Source: Streptomyces odontomachi
GTDB lineage: Bacteria > Actinomycetota > Actinomycetes > Streptomycetales > Streptomycetaceae
DNA: 64,000 bases
NCBI RefSeq assembly: GCF_024435355.1
Contig: NZ_JAMJWG010000009.1
Location: forward strand, 278,520 to 342,519
Direction of reading: 5' to 3'
Under the pieces are notes generated by a model, which had not been told where the DNA came from, searched no databases, and saw only the letters and a program-made list of their open reading frames with translations. Numbering within the stretch: position 1 is the stretch's first letter; each line of letters opens with the position of its first letter. The translations under genes were made by a program, and so were the position numbers. Below are positions 8,076 to 15,734 of this stretch, piece by piece.

Positions 8076-8654
8076 TTAGAGGCCGGTCCAGATGTTGCCG
8101 AGGCTGCTGCCGAGAGAGCCCCCCAGATTGGTGATCATGGGGCCGAAGACGGTGGGAGCCAGGTAGACGCCGAGTGCGATGAGGACGACCGCGTTGAGGG
8201 CGCGCACGGTGCCCTTCCTGATCCACGCGACGGCGATGACGGCCAGCCCGATGCCGATGGCGACGGTGATGCTGATCGCGCCAGCGCCGGCCTGGTTCTG
8301 GTACTGCTGCGGGTTGGTGCCCATCTGCTGGCCGGCGCCGCTGTAGTCGGGGACGGCGCCCGGACCGAGGTTCAGGTTGTCGTTGCCGCCGGCGGCGAGA
8401 TTCTCAACGGTGGTGCGCTGGCTGGCGTCGGCCCGATAGCTGGCGTTCTCCATGCCGCGGATGTGCATCGTGCGTCCGTCGGGCAGGGTGACGGTCGCGC
8501 CGGCCGCACGGTCGACGGCGGCCTGGACCTCGGCGGCTTGCGCGGGCTCCGCGGAGATGGTGCCGAGCGTGGCGGCGCCACCGAGGAGAGCGATGGCGGC
8601 ACTGCCGGAGAGGGCGATCCGCTGGATGATACGGCGAGTGCTGGACGTGTTCAT
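8076..8654 (-). CDS. Small exported membrane protein
   Basis: A 192-residue protein. The N-terminus is a signal peptide (RRIIQRIALSGSAAIALLGG, cut near AEPAQAAE). A Gly/Asn/Gln-rich middle is followed by two or three hydrophobic segments: ISITVAIGIGLAVIAVAWI and ALNAVVLIALGVYLAPTVF. It lies between the DUF2637-like gene and the DNA pump and is probably co-transcribed with both, so a role in the transfer channel or plasmid spread is possible. It resembles in layout, not in any sequence I can name, small pilin- or VirB2-like proteins. Confidence 0.7.
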   Translation of the reverse strand: MNTSSTRRIIQRIALSGSAAIALLGGAATLGTISAEPAQAAEVQAAVDRAAGATVTLPDGRTMHIRGMENASYRADASQRTTVENLAAGGNDNLNLGPGAVPDYSGAGQQMGTNPQQYQNQAGAGAISITVAIGIGLAVIAVAWIRKGTVRALNAVVLIALGVYLAPTVFGPMITNLGGSLGSSLGNIWTGL

Positions 8655-8687
8655 GAGGGTCCTCCAGGAGGGGGCAGGTGGGGTGGG

Positions 8688-9995
8688 TCAGACTTCGTTC
8701 GTGGCGGGGGAAGCGGCCTGCTCCAAGGCGGCCTGCTTCTTCGCAGCGGCGCTGTATGGCGGGGTGTCGCCGGGGGTGCGGCGGGGCGGCGTCCCCCCGT
8801 TGAAGCGGCGCTTGTCGACCGCGTTCGGGTCCCTCTTCGGGCGGGGGGCCTTTTGGGATTCGACCAGCGAGAAGTCACCGATTATCGGAACGTCTGTGGC
8901 GACCTTCATGCGGGCCTGTGCGGCGCGACTCGTGGACTCCAGCGCGGGGTCGACGCCGACCACCTTGGAGCCGGTGACTCGGTACCAGGCTTCCGCCCAG
9001 ATCTGCTCGGTGACGTACTGCGAGCCGCGCGCGGAACGGAGTGAATCGGCGACCGCCCACACCTCCGGGTGGTCCTGCTTCCGGTCCGCATCCTTGCGTG
9101 CCTGCTCCTCCGCGGCCCGGAGTCGTGCCGTGTCCTCGTCGGCCTTCTTCTTCGCTGCGGCAGCTGCCTTGTCGGCCGCATCCTTCGCCTGCTGGGCCTC
9201 CTCGGCTTTCCGCTTCTTCTCCTCCGCCCGCCGCTCTCTGAAGGAGGGGACACCGTCGGCCTTCTGGGCGATGCCGTGCTCGTAGGCCATGAGAACGATC
9301 GGACCGCCGAGGGAGGCGATGGTGCCGATCAGGCCGGCGTTGAAGCCGATCCGCTCGTCGGACAGGCCTCCGTACATGTTGATGCCGGCGGCGATGAGGG
9401 CGCCGAACATGATGCCGATCCGGTAGGGCAGGACGTCTCGCCGGTGGGCCACAGCCCAGGCGGCGCCAGCCGCGAGGACCAGGGCGAGGCCTTCGAGGAG
9501 CGCCGGCGCTGCAATGAGGAACGGACGTGCCTTGTCCCAAAAGTGCAGGAACTGCACCGGGGCGGCGATGATCAGGCCGACGATGTAAATGCCTCGGGCG
9601 CCCCACTTCCAGAGGTTCTCGCTGCGCTGCTGCTCGGCGGCGGCTGCGGCTTCCTGCTCGGCCTCCTCGGCTTCCGCCTTCTCGGCTTTCCGTGCGGCGG
9701 CGTTCTCCTCGGCGGTCTTCCGGTTCTGCTCGGCCACGTACCGGTCGTGGGAGACGCGGTCCTTCTCCAGTTTCATGCGGGCGCGCACGTTGGCGATGCG
9801 CAGCCGCTCAGCCTCCTCGGTGGCCGTGATCTTCGCGGCGTCTGCCTTGCCCTGCGCCTCGAGCTCCAGCGCACGAGCCTCGGCGGCGGCGCGCTCGCGG
9901 ATCGCCTCCGCCTCGGCCAGCGCCACCGGGTCGAACCGGGGCTCGGGCGAGGTCATCGGCGTTCCGTTGACCTTCTCGACGGAGGTGGTGGTCAC
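8688..9995 (-). CDS. DUF2637/SpdB-like coiled-coil membrane protein
   Basis: A 435-residue protein, GTG start after GGAAGGAGATAGTCC. It has a long charged Ala/Glu/Arg coiled coil (residues 20-125), then four hydrophobic segments at about 128-270 (IYIVGLIIAAPVQFLHFW, LLEGLALVLAAGAAWAVAH, IGIMFGALIAAGINMYGG, IGTIASLGGPIVLMAYEHG). A second coiled coil (280-330) and a C-terminal soluble domain follow. The membrane part matches DUF2637, the family of Streptomyces plasmid spread proteins that move incoming DNA between mycelial compartments. Its place two genes before the TraB-like pump agrees. Confidence 0.8.
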   Translation of the reverse strand: MTTTSVEKVNGTPMTSPEPRFDPVALAEAEAIRERAAAEARALELEAQGKADAAKITATEEAERLRIANVRARMKLEKDRVSHDRYVAEQNRKTAEENAAARKAEKAEAEEAEQEAAAAAEQQRSENLWKWGARGIYIVGLIIAAPVQFLHFWDKARPFLIAAPALLEGLALVLAAGAAWAVAHRRDVLPYRIGIMFGALIAAGINMYGGLSDERIGFNAGLIGTIASLGGPIVLMAYEHGIAQKADGVPSFRERRAEEKKRKAEEAQQAKDAADKAAAAAKKKADEDTARLRAAEEQARKDADRKQDHPEVWAVADSLRSARGSQYVTEQIWAEAWYRVTGSKVVGVDPALESTSRAAQARMKVATDVPIIGDFSLVESQKAPRPKRDPNAVDKRRFNGGTPPRRTPGDTPPYSAAAKKQAALEQAASPATNEV

Positions 9996-10091
9996 GGACT
10001 ATCTCCTTCCTGGCGTGGGTGGTGGTGGGTGGGGGTGGTGCTGGCCGGATCTCCAGGGCGCACGTGCGGGACGCGCGCCGAGGGCTACCGG

Positions 10092-10292
10092 TCAGGCCTT
10101 CCGCAGCTGCTCGGCGTAGTAGCCGGGGTAGCCAAGGACGATCTCCTTGACCCGGCCGAAGATGCCCTTCACGGGCATCAGCCCGCCGGACAGGGCGCCG
10201 TCATCGACGACCGTGCCGGTGCGACCCTCCGTCCCGGGGAAGTCGCCGCCGTCGACCACGACGACTCGGTCTCCTGCCTTGAACTGGCCCAT
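10092..10292 (-). CDS. KOW/SH3-like small protein
   Basis: A 66-residue protein. FKAGDRVVVVDGGDFPGTEGRTGTVVDDG is the KOW/SH3-like beta-barrel pattern (G-x-V...G..G.V). Such small proteins can bind nucleic acid or ribosomes. The ATG follows GAGAGGAGGCCCTG. Confidence 0.7.
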   Translation of the reverse strand: MGQFKAGDRVVVVDGGDFPGTEGRTGTVVDDGALSGGLMPVKGIFGRVKEIVLGYPGYYAEQLRKA

Positions 10293-10329
10293 CAGGGCCT
10301 CCTCTCGATCTCTGCTGGTGGTGTGCTGG

Positions 10330-10509
10330 TCAGTTGCATGCGGGGCAGTCGGGGTTGTCGCAGGTCTCGATCCGGCCGATCCCCAGCGCCCCGGACACCC
10401 GGTTCGCGATCCGACCGCCACGCTCGCCAGCGACCGTCCTGCCGGCCTGCTGCATGCGCCGGCACACGTACTCCCGGCGCGACATGTCCTCGGGCCTCTG
10501 ACGGGCCAT
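10330..10509 (-). CDS. 59-residue protein with C-terminal Cys cluster
   Basis: A short gene read from the raw sequence. It encodes MARQRPEDMSRREYVCRRMQ, a basic helical body, and ends TCDNPDCPACN. The ATG follows AAAGGAACACC. The CxxxxCxxC end suggests metal binding. Codon use matches its neighbours. Function unknown. Confidence 0.6.
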   Translation of the reverse strand: MARQRPEDMSRREYVCRRMQQAGRTVAGERGGRIANRVSGALGIGRIETCDNPDCPACN

Positions 10510-10584
10510 GTGGTGTTCCTTTCTGGTTCGGGTCTGTCCCGGCTCCCCTTGGCGTCCGGCCGGGCCGGACGCCGCGGGCAGCCG

Positions 10585-10761
10585 TCAGGCCGCGGCGGGG
10601 GTGTCGAGTCCGCGCAGCTCGTCCATGAGCCGCGGCCCGTCGGTGTGGGCGGCGTCGTACTCGACCGCGCCGAGCAGCACGTCGGTGACGCGCTGGGCAT
10701 CGCCGCTGCTGCGGGCCGCCCGGTATTCGTTCAGGAAGGCGATACGGGTCTGTTCGCGCAT
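10585..10761 (-). CDS. 58-residue hypothetical protein
   Basis: A short gene encoding MREQTRIAFLNEYRAARSSG followed by a mostly helical, acidic sequence ending DTPAAA. An AGGGGACCCCGTC precedes the ATG. No family recognised. Confidence 0.55.
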   Translation of the reverse strand: MREQTRIAFLNEYRAARSSGDAQRVTDVLLGAVEYDAAHTDGPRLMDELRGLDTPAAA

Positions 10762-10855
10762 GACGGGGTCCCCTCTCAGGGGTGAAGTGGGCGTGGGGTG
10801 CCGCGGCCACGGCGTGGCGGGGGATGGTGGTGCCGCGACCGCGGCGGAACGGGGG

Positions 10856-11023
10856 TTAGTGGTGGAGCTGCTTGTCGAGGCGGGCCCGCACGTCGGGGGC
10901 GTCCTCGTAGTCGAGGCGGCAGGCCTTGACGGTGGCCGGCTCAGCCATGACCGCCGACTGCCGCGGCTTCAGGTCCGGCTCCACGGGAGCGGGCTTCGAC
11001 CACTGGAAGATGTCCACGGTCAC
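10856..11023 (-). CDS. 55-residue hypothetical protein
   Basis: A short gene with GTG start that overlaps the upstream stop (GTGA). The product, VTVDIFQWSKPAPVEPDLKP then a charged tail ending DKQLHH, has no motif. Coupling and codon use support it. Confidence 0.55.
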   Translation of the reverse strand: MTVDIFQWSKPAPVEPDLKPRQSAVMAEPATVKACRLDYEDAPDVRARLDKQLHH

Positions 11024-11274
11024 CACCCCTCCGGCAGTCGCGGCTGGCGGGTCTTCGCGGCTGCCGACTCGAACGCGTGCCGAGCGGTCCGCCGGTACTC
11101 GCCGTTGAAGTCGGTCGAGCGCATCGGCGCGACCTCCATCAGGTAGCGCACCGCCCGCTCACCACGGCGCTGCTCCTGCCGCGCGAATCCCATACGGGTA
11201 CGGGATCGGACCCAGCCGAGAGCCACGTCCATGAACGGGTCACTGTCACCCTGGTACGGGGTCGGGGTGGCCAT
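11020..11274 (-). CDS. Hypothetical protein
   Basis: An 84-residue protein, MATPTPYQGDSDPFMDVALG..., with a helical Arg-rich middle. Both ends overlap neighbours (TGATG upstream, GTGA downstream), so it is part of the coupled operon. Confidence 0.65.
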   Translation of the reverse strand: MATPTPYQGDSDPFMDVALGWVRSRTRMGFARQEQRRGERAVRYLMEVAPMRSTDFNGEYRRTARHAFESAAAKTRQPRLPEGW

Positions 11275-11495
11275 CACGCACCCCCCGACCCGGGCAGTGC
11301 CCGGCAGGAAGCCGCGTGCTCGGCAGCCCACGTCTTGCAGGTCGGCCACTTGGACTCGGCCGCCTGGCAGCCGTGACAGCGAGCGAAGGTGTAGCCGTCC
11401 GCTTCCTCAACCACGTCGACCGTGAGCTCGTGGCGGCCCGTGATCTCAGCGGCGAGCGTCAGGTGCCGGGCCAATACGTTGCGGATCCCCATCAC
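11274..11495 (-). CDS. Small zinc-binding protein
   Basis: A 73-residue protein. FARCHGCQAAESKWPTCKTW and HAASCRALP give paired Cys/His that could hold zinc. It is the same general type as the product of 5333-5572. The start overlaps the upstream stop (ATGA). Confidence 0.65.
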   Translation of the reverse strand: MMGIRNVLARHLTLAAEITGRHELTVDVVEEADGYTFARCHGCQAAESKWPTCKTWAAEHAASCRALPGSGGA

Positions 11496-11866
11496 GCCAC
11501 CACCCTCAGCGCGTAGCCGGCGACGCCCTTCGGCATCTGCGGCGTCTGCTGGGTGACGTGACCTCGGAGCCGGATCCGGGATCCGATCTCGGGATGCCGG
11601 CCGGCGACGTGGTCGGCAGGGACGACGACGCTCACCGTGGCGCCGTTCCGGTCCGACAGGACCATGCGGACTCGGCCCGGGAACCGCTTCAGGCCGGTCA
11701 CCGTGGCGGTGACGTCGACCCGTGCGTCGACCGGCACCTTGGCCAGCGGCACCGGGTCACCAGCGCCGAGCCCGCGGTCGTAGTCGACCAGGAAGTCGCC
11801 AGACTGGCGGACGTGCGACGCGGAGGCGTGGGCGGCGACGTCCGCGGCGGAGATGGTGTCGGTCAT
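11492..11866 (-). CDS. OB-fold nucleic-acid-binding protein
   Basis: A 124-residue protein. VDARVDVTATVTGLKRFPGRVRMVLSDRNGATVSVVV, then GSRIRLRGHVTQQ, is the five-strand OB-fold pattern of single-strand DNA-binding and tRNA-anticodon-type domains. It could be the element's own ssDNA-binding protein, or act in transfer or repair. It overlaps its neighbours by four bases. Confidence 0.7.
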   Translation of the reverse strand: MTDTISAADVAAHASASHVRQSGDFLVDYDRGLGAGDPVPLAKVPVDARVDVTATVTGLKRFPGRVRMVLSDRNGATVSVVVPADHVAGRHPEIGSRIRLRGHVTQQTPQMPKGVAGYALRVVA

Positions 11867-12177
11867 GCCGCCACCGCCAGCTCCGTCATGGCGAAGCTGT
11901 CCGGCAGAGCCGGCAGATTCACGTCGAAGACCTGACCCAGCAGGGCGCGGGCCACGGTGTCGCGCTCGACCTCGTCGCGACCGGATGGCATCGACAGGAC
12001 GATCTGCCCGTCCGACGCCTTCACGACCGCGCCGAAAAACTCGGCGTCGGTGATCGACGAGTCGAAGAGGATGACGCCGGTCTCGTCGAGGAGCTCCGGA
12101 AGCGGAGCCGACAGCAGACGGGCGGGAGAAGGGTGATGGTTGGCGCGCTCGACGGCGCGCATGACAGCATTACTCAT
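11863..12177 (-). CDS. Small protein, paralogue of 14904-15191 (degenerate ImmA-like?)
   Basis: A 104-residue protein and first gene of the leftward operon. It shares SAPLPELL, a GV strand, SG(R/W)DE..RDT(V/I)AR, LP.LP and MTEL/ITEL blocks with the rightward gene at 14904-15191; the two lie on either side of the deformylase/NUDIX pair. The RDTVARALLGQVFD helix sits where ImmA/IrrE metallopeptidases carry their HExxH helix, but the metal ligands are absent. The ImmA link is a weak suggestion; the paralogy is clear. Confidence 0.7.
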   Translation of the reverse strand: MSNAVMRAVERANHHPSPARLLSAPLPELLDETGVILFDSSITDAEFFGAVVKASDGQIVLSMPSGRDEVERDTVARALLGQVFDVNLPALPDSFAMTELAVAA

Positions 12178-12293
12178 GCCGGCTCCTTGGTCGCATCAAG
12201 GCGGTCGGTGAATAGGCCTCGTCTCGGTGTGTGGAAGCCCGAGGCGAGGTCTTTTGCTTGAGCCCACAAAAGAGCTGGTGGAAGGCAACTCCC

Positions 12294-12345
12294 TGGTGGA
12301 CGTCCACCACCATAGCCATGCCTATGGACTGGTGGCAACCCACCA
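12294..12345. promoter_or_regulatory. Two operator-like palindromes in divergent promoter
   Basis: A perfect palindrome TGGTGGACGTCCACCA (12294-12309) and a related inverted repeat TGGTGG-CAAC-CCACCA (12330-12345), centres 36 bp apart. They lie between the leftward operon start (12177) and the rightward gene at 12361. A looser CATAG...CTATG pair sits between them. This is a likely binding site for the product of 12361-12618 or the XRE-deformylase protein. Confidence 0.65.
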
Positions 12346-12360
12346 TGCGAGTATTTCGCC

Positions 12361-12618
12361 ATGCCCCATGGAGTCCACCGAAACCCGAACCGCACGTACA
12401 GACCCGACCCGGAACTGGACGAGCTGGCAAAGCGTGCCGTCAAGGTGTTGGGCGTCGACATGAACGGCCACATCTTGGCGTTCCTTCGGTGGCTCACACA
12501 CGAGACTGACGAGCTCCCGACACGCCCCCCCAAGTCCTTCAGATCGGAATCAGCGTCAACAGCGAAGGTAGACACCGGCACCCCCTCTCGCTCAGCGGCG
12601 GGCCCTTCCCGCCGCTGA
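12361..12618 (+). CDS. Small probable DNA-binding protein
   Basis: An 85-residue protein. DELAKRAVKVLGVDMNGHILAFLRWLTHETD resembles the helix pair of ribbon-helix-helix or similar small plasmid regulators, with a basic N-terminus (VHRNPNRTYRP) and a Ser/Arg-rich tail. It starts 15 bp after the second operator-like palindrome, as an autorepressor would. I see no good ribosome site, so the start is uncertain. Confidence 0.55.
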   Translation: MPHGVHRNPNRTYRPDPELDELAKRAVKVLGVDMNGHILAFLRWLTHETDELPTRPPKSFRSESASTAKVDTGTPSRSAAGPSRR

Positions 12619-12702
12619 GACCACGAGACCGCGGGGCCTGGGTGTGACGGCAGGCTGATCAGTGGTCACTCACAGCTCACTCACAATCACAGGGGGAACC
12701 CG

Positions 12703-14190
12703 ATGTCCGACGCAGCGGCGGCGTTCATCGCCGAGCTGAAACGCTGGCGCGACGTGCGCGGCTTCTCGCAGACGGCGCTGGCCAAGGCGGTCGGATACAC
12801 GCCCTCCTACGTCTCCAAGGTCGAGAGCGGGCAGCAGCGCCCCTCCATGGAGTTCGCCGCCGAAGCCGACACGCAACTCCAGGCCGGCGGCGCCATCCGG
12901 CGAGCGTTCCGAGAGCTGATGGCCGAGGGGCAGGAGGCCTCACCCTCGCGGCCTTCCGTACCCGCGGACCAGCACACGACGAGCCTGATCGTCGAGCACG
13001 AGGACACCTCGCTGCACTACGACGGTCACGTGTACCGCGCGACGCAGCGGCGGCGGATCTACAACGACAGCGCCGACCCGATCACCCAGTACCTGATCCG
13101 GATTTCGGTCGACCGCCACCCCGGCGACCCGGAGCGGTCGAACCAGCTCTACCGGGCCAACCCGCTCACGTGGGAAGAGATCGACCTGAGCGCCAGCGTC
13201 GGCGACGAGCCGATCACCTGGCAGGTGCGCTACGACCGCGACGCGTTCAAGGAACTCTGGTTGCTGTTCGAGAACGACGAGGGTCGGTACCCGCTGTATC
13301 CCGGCGAGTCGGCGTGGCTGGAGTACAGCTACACCGTCAGCGACGAGAAGTGGGGGACCTGGTTCCAGCGGGCGGTCCGCCTGCCGACGAAGCGGCTCAG
13401 CGTCGCGCTCGACTTCCCTGCCGAGCTCGCGCCGACCGTGTGGGGCACCGAGACCACGATGACGGCCATGGGCGGCCCGTTCCGGAACCCGATCCAGGCG
13501 ACGACGACCGGCGACCGCCGGGTGTTCTCCTGGAGTACGGACGATCCACCCCTTCACGCCCGATATAGGCTCGAATGGAAATTCCGCCATCAATCGACCA
13601 AGGAGACCACGCTGACCCCTACCGCTGACACGGCCAGCGCCAGAATGCAGAGCGTCGGCATCGTCCAGGAGGGCGACCCGATTCTCACTTCGCCGGCCCG
13701 TTTGTTCTCGCTCCCGGACGAGGCCGAGGACGCGCGCCGCGTCGTCGCCGAGCTCCACTCCGCGGCGGACCGTGCCGCCACCCAGCACCCGTTCGGTAAG
13801 GGCATGGGCATCGCGGCCCCGCAGATCGGCATCAACCGCGCCGCCGCCATCGTCCGAACACCGGAGGGTGAGGCCATCACGCTGTTCAACCCGCGCATCA
13901 TCGAGGAGTCCGGCGACTTCGACGAGCAGTATGAGGGCTGCCTGTCTTTCTTCGACGTCCGCGGGATGGTGCCGCGCCCGCTGGCCATCAGCGTCGAGCA
14001 CACCGACATCGACGGCCACCAGCAGATCACGATCTTCGAGCGCGGCCATGCACGGCTCGTCGCCCACGAGGTCGACCACCTGCATGGGTTGCTGTACCGG
14101 GCCAAGATGCGGCCTGGCGTCGAGCCGATCCCCGTGTCCGAGTACCGCGGCACCGGTAGTCAGTGGAGCTACGAGAGCCGACGTTCGTGA
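12703..14190 (+). CDS. XRE regulator-sensor-peptide deformylase fusion
   Basis: A 495-residue protein in three parts. Residues about 8-62 are an XRE helix-turn-helix (FSQTALAKAVGYTPSYVSKVESGQ). Residues about 90-305 form a beta-rich domain with many aromatic residues, of unknown role. Residues about 315-485 are a peptide deformylase with all three signature motifs: GMGIAAPQIG at 367, EGCLSF with metal ligand Cys413, and HEVDHLHG with His455, Glu456 and His459. All catalytic residues are present, so an active metallohydrolase is expected. An AGGGGGAAC site precedes the ATG. The next gene, a NUDIX hydrolase, overlaps by four bases. Possible roles are a regulator inactivated or triggered through its own hydrolase, a spare deformylase against inhibitors such as actinonin, or phage defence. 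Confidence 0.88.
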   Translation: MSDAAAAFIAELKRWRDVRGFSQTALAKAVGYTPSYVSKVESGQQRPSMEFAAEADTQLQAGGAIRRAFRELMAEGQEASPSRPSVPADQHTTSLIVEHEDTSLHYDGHVYRATQRRRIYNDSADPITQYLIRISVDRHPGDPERSNQLYRANPLTWEEIDLSASVGDEPITWQVRYDRDAFKELWLLFENDEGRYPLYPGESAWLEYSYTVSDEKWGTWFQRAVRLPTKRLSVALDFPAELAPTVWGTETTMTAMGGPFRNPIQATTTGDRRVFSWSTDDPPLHARYRLEWKFRHQSTKETTLTPTADTASARMQSVGIVQEGDPILTSPARLFSLPDEAEDARRVVAELHSAADRAATQHPFGKGMGIAAPQIGINRAAAIVRTPEGEAITLFNPRIIEESGDFDEQYEGCLSFFDVRGMVPRPLAISVEHTDIDGHQQITIFERGHARLVAHEVDHLHGLLYRAKMRPGVEPIPVSEYRGTGSQWSYESRRS

Positions 14191-14579
14191 AGTTGCCGGC
14201 AGTCTCTGCAGCCGTCATCGTTCGCGCCGGCCGCGTCCTACTGATCCGTCGCGCCCGCGCTGAGGGTGACCTGATCTGGCAATTCCCGGCGGGCAAGGTG
14301 GAGCCCGGCGAGGCGGTCGCGGAGGCAGCTGTCCGGGAGACACGCGAAGAGACCGGGCTCAAGGTCGAGGCCGTGTCGCTGATCGGCCAACGCGTGCACC
14401 CGAAGACCGGCCGCGAGATGCACTACACGGCCTGTCGAGTCATCGATGGCAAGGCGCACGCCGCTGCCGCCGACGAAGTGGATGCCGTCGCCTGGGTCAC
14501 GCTCGCCGAGATCTCGGAGAAGGTGCCCTACGGTCTGTTCGGGCCGGTGCAGGAGTACCTGGACAACACCTTGGCGTGA
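14187..14579 (+). CDS. NUDIX hydrolase
   Basis: A 130-residue protein. The NUDIX box is complete: GKVEPGEAVAEAAVRE followed by TREETGL, with the two metal-binding Glu of REtrEE. An N-terminal strand (AAVIVRAGRVLLIRRA) and the FPAG loop are typical of MutT-like enzymes, which cleave nucleoside diphosphates linked to another group. The start chosen is the GTG that overlaps the deformylase stop (GTGA); an in-frame GTG 24 bp upstream also exists. Coupling implies a joint task with the XRE-deformylase protein. The substrate is unknown. Confidence 0.85.
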   Translation: MKLPAVSAAVIVRAGRVLLIRRARAEGDLIWQFPAGKVEPGEAVAEAAVRETREETGLKVEAVSLIGQRVHPKTGREMHYTACRVIDGKAHAAAADEVDAVAWVTLAEISEKVPYGLFGPVQEYLDNTLA

Positions 14580-14633
14580 CATGACAGCGCCCCTGCACCC
14601 CGACGGTCGGGTGCAGGGGCGCTGTCATGTCAC
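14576..14633 (+). terminator. Very strong hairpin after NUDIX gene
   Basis: A perfect 25-bp inverted repeat, arms 14576-14600 and 14609-14633, with an 8-nt loop CGACGGTC. The left arm includes the NUDIX stop codon. No T-run follows, as is common in Streptomyces. Confidence 0.8.
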
Positions 14634-14816
14634 GGCACTCTGACGCCGCATCAAGCAAATTGTTCACGCCAGTAAATCCGATTAAGCAATTAACGGCTAG
14701 AGGTTCCCTATCCGTAGTCGTTCAGTTTGTAGGATCAGCATCCTGTTCCGTCTTTTGGGTGTCGGGCATCTGATCCAAGGGTGATCTACACTGTCGTTTG
14801 CACTGGTCAACAGAAC

Positions 14817-14842
14817 GGCCGGGCAACTACTGCTGCCCGGCC
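14817..14842. terminator. 9-bp hairpin in intergenic region 14634-14903
   Basis: Arms GGCCGGGCA (14817-14825) and TGCCCGGCC (14834-14842). It lies in a less GC-rich gap before the gene at 14904; it may be an attenuator or terminator. Nothing else is evident in this 270-bp gap apart from likely promoter sequence. Confidence 0.5.
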
Positions 14843-14903
14843 GCTTTGGCCGCGAGGTACCAGCTCGCAACCAGTTGAGCCCCCTGATGAAATAGGACTC
14901 TGT

Positions 14904-15191
14904 ATGCAGTGTAGCCATCCCGTATTACGGCCTCCGCGGATCTCTGCCGCGATACTCATGTCCGCCCCGCTCCCGGAGTTGCTGGCCAAGGTGGGAGTGA
15001 CGATCCGAATCGCGCCTCCCGGAGAAGGCGTGATCGGCATGCTGAAACGGGAGGCCAGCGAGACCATGATCTGGCTGGCCAGCGGATGGGACGAGGCCGC
15101 GCGGGACACGATCGCCCGCTACCTCATCGCGCGCCTCCTCGACATCACCCTGCCGCCGCTGCCGGCCGAGTTGGAGATCACCGAACTGTAG
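14904..15191 (+). CDS. Small protein, paralogue of 11863-12177
   Basis: A 95-residue protein, MQCSHPVLRPPRISAAILMS..., then APLPELLAKVGVTIRIAPPG and SGWDEAARDTIARYLIARLL. The block order matches the product of 11863-12177. The frame opens further upstream, but homology starts near the SAPLPELL block, so the ATG at 14904 (or 14958) is likelier than the earliest start. As in its relative, the helix resembling the ImmA/IrrE active-site helix lacks HExxH. It is bracketed by hairpins, so probably a single transcription unit. Confidence 0.65.
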   Translation: MQCSHPVLRPPRISAAILMSAPLPELLAKVGVTIRIAPPGEGVIGMLKREASETMIWLASGWDEAARDTIARYLIARLLDITLPPLPAELEITEL

Positions 15192-15195
15192 TTGT

Positions 15196-15236
15196 CACGA
15201 ACCGGCCGGGATCCGCATGTTCCCGGCCGGTTCGTG
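15196..15236 (+). terminator. Perfect 16-bp hairpin terminator
   Basis: Arms CACGAACCGGCCGGGA (15196-15211) and its exact complement (15221-15236), loop of nine bases, starting five bases after the stop codon of 14904-15191. Confidence 0.8.
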
Positions 15237-15300
15237 GCGTTCACCGTGCGGGCGGGCCACTGTCGTCGGGAGGATGTCCGGTCTACCGAGGGGGTGGGAG

Positions 15301-15642
15301 ATGGGGCAAGCATGCCCTCGATGTAAGGAGCTTTCGCAGCCGCTTCGTAGGTACTGGGAAAACTTGGCTCCGGGTTCGGAATCGAAGGCGAGATGGGCAC
15401 CGCCACCGGAAGGAACGCTGAATTGGATCCCAGCCGTGGCGTGTGCGGCGGTCGCACTACTACTGCTGGTAAACGGATCGATCCTTTTTGGACTGCTCGC
15501 CTTGGTGGCTACCGGAGTAGTCAGTTTCCATGCCTACCAGTCCTACTCGTCCGCCCAAGCCAAGCTGCAAGCGTGGAGGGAGGCGCGCTACTGCCAGGTA
15601 TGCGATCAGGACTTCCCGCCGGATGCTGCGCTGGTCGTTTGA
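15301..15642 (+). CDS. Zinc-ribbon membrane protein
   Basis: A 113-residue protein. MGQACPRCKEL at the start and RYCQVCDQDFPPD at the end form two CxxC knuckles that probably make one zinc site on the cytoplasmic face. Between them are two transmembrane segments (NWIPAVACAAVALLLLVNG and LFGLLALVATGVVSFHAY). The start follows GAGGGGGTGGGAG. Small proteins of this layout are common on Streptomyces chromosomes and mobile DNA; function unknown. Confidence 0.7.
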   Translation: MGQACPRCKELSQPLRRYWENLAPGSESKARWAPPPEGTLNWIPAVACAAVALLLLVNGSILFGLLALVATGVVSFHAYQSYSSAQAKLQAWREARYCQVCDQDFPPDAALVV

Positions 15643-15654
15643 GCTGGCCGCACG

Positions 15655-15681
15655 CCCCCGCACCGTCGTCCGGTGCGGGGG
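15655..15681. terminator. 10-bp hairpin after zinc-ribbon gene
   Basis: Arms CCCCCGCACC (15655-15664) and GGTGCGGGGG (15672-15681), loop GTCGTCC, directly after the stop at 15642 and between convergent genes. Confidence 0.7.
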
Positions 15682-15734
15682 ACTTAGTCGTGCCGCGTCG
15701 CTGCCGCAGTCTCGGATGCCTGCGGTCTGAGAAT

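Noticed and set aside
5598..9044. A 1148-codon open frame on the + strand
   Set aside because: It lies antisense to the TraB-like pump and its upstream gene. High GC with strong third-position bias makes long mirror frames; the translation has no motif and is rich in Arg, Gly and Leu-Val repeats of codon mirrors.
12940..14085. A 381-codon open frame on the - strand
   Set aside because: Mirror of the XRE-deformylase gene; no start site or motif.
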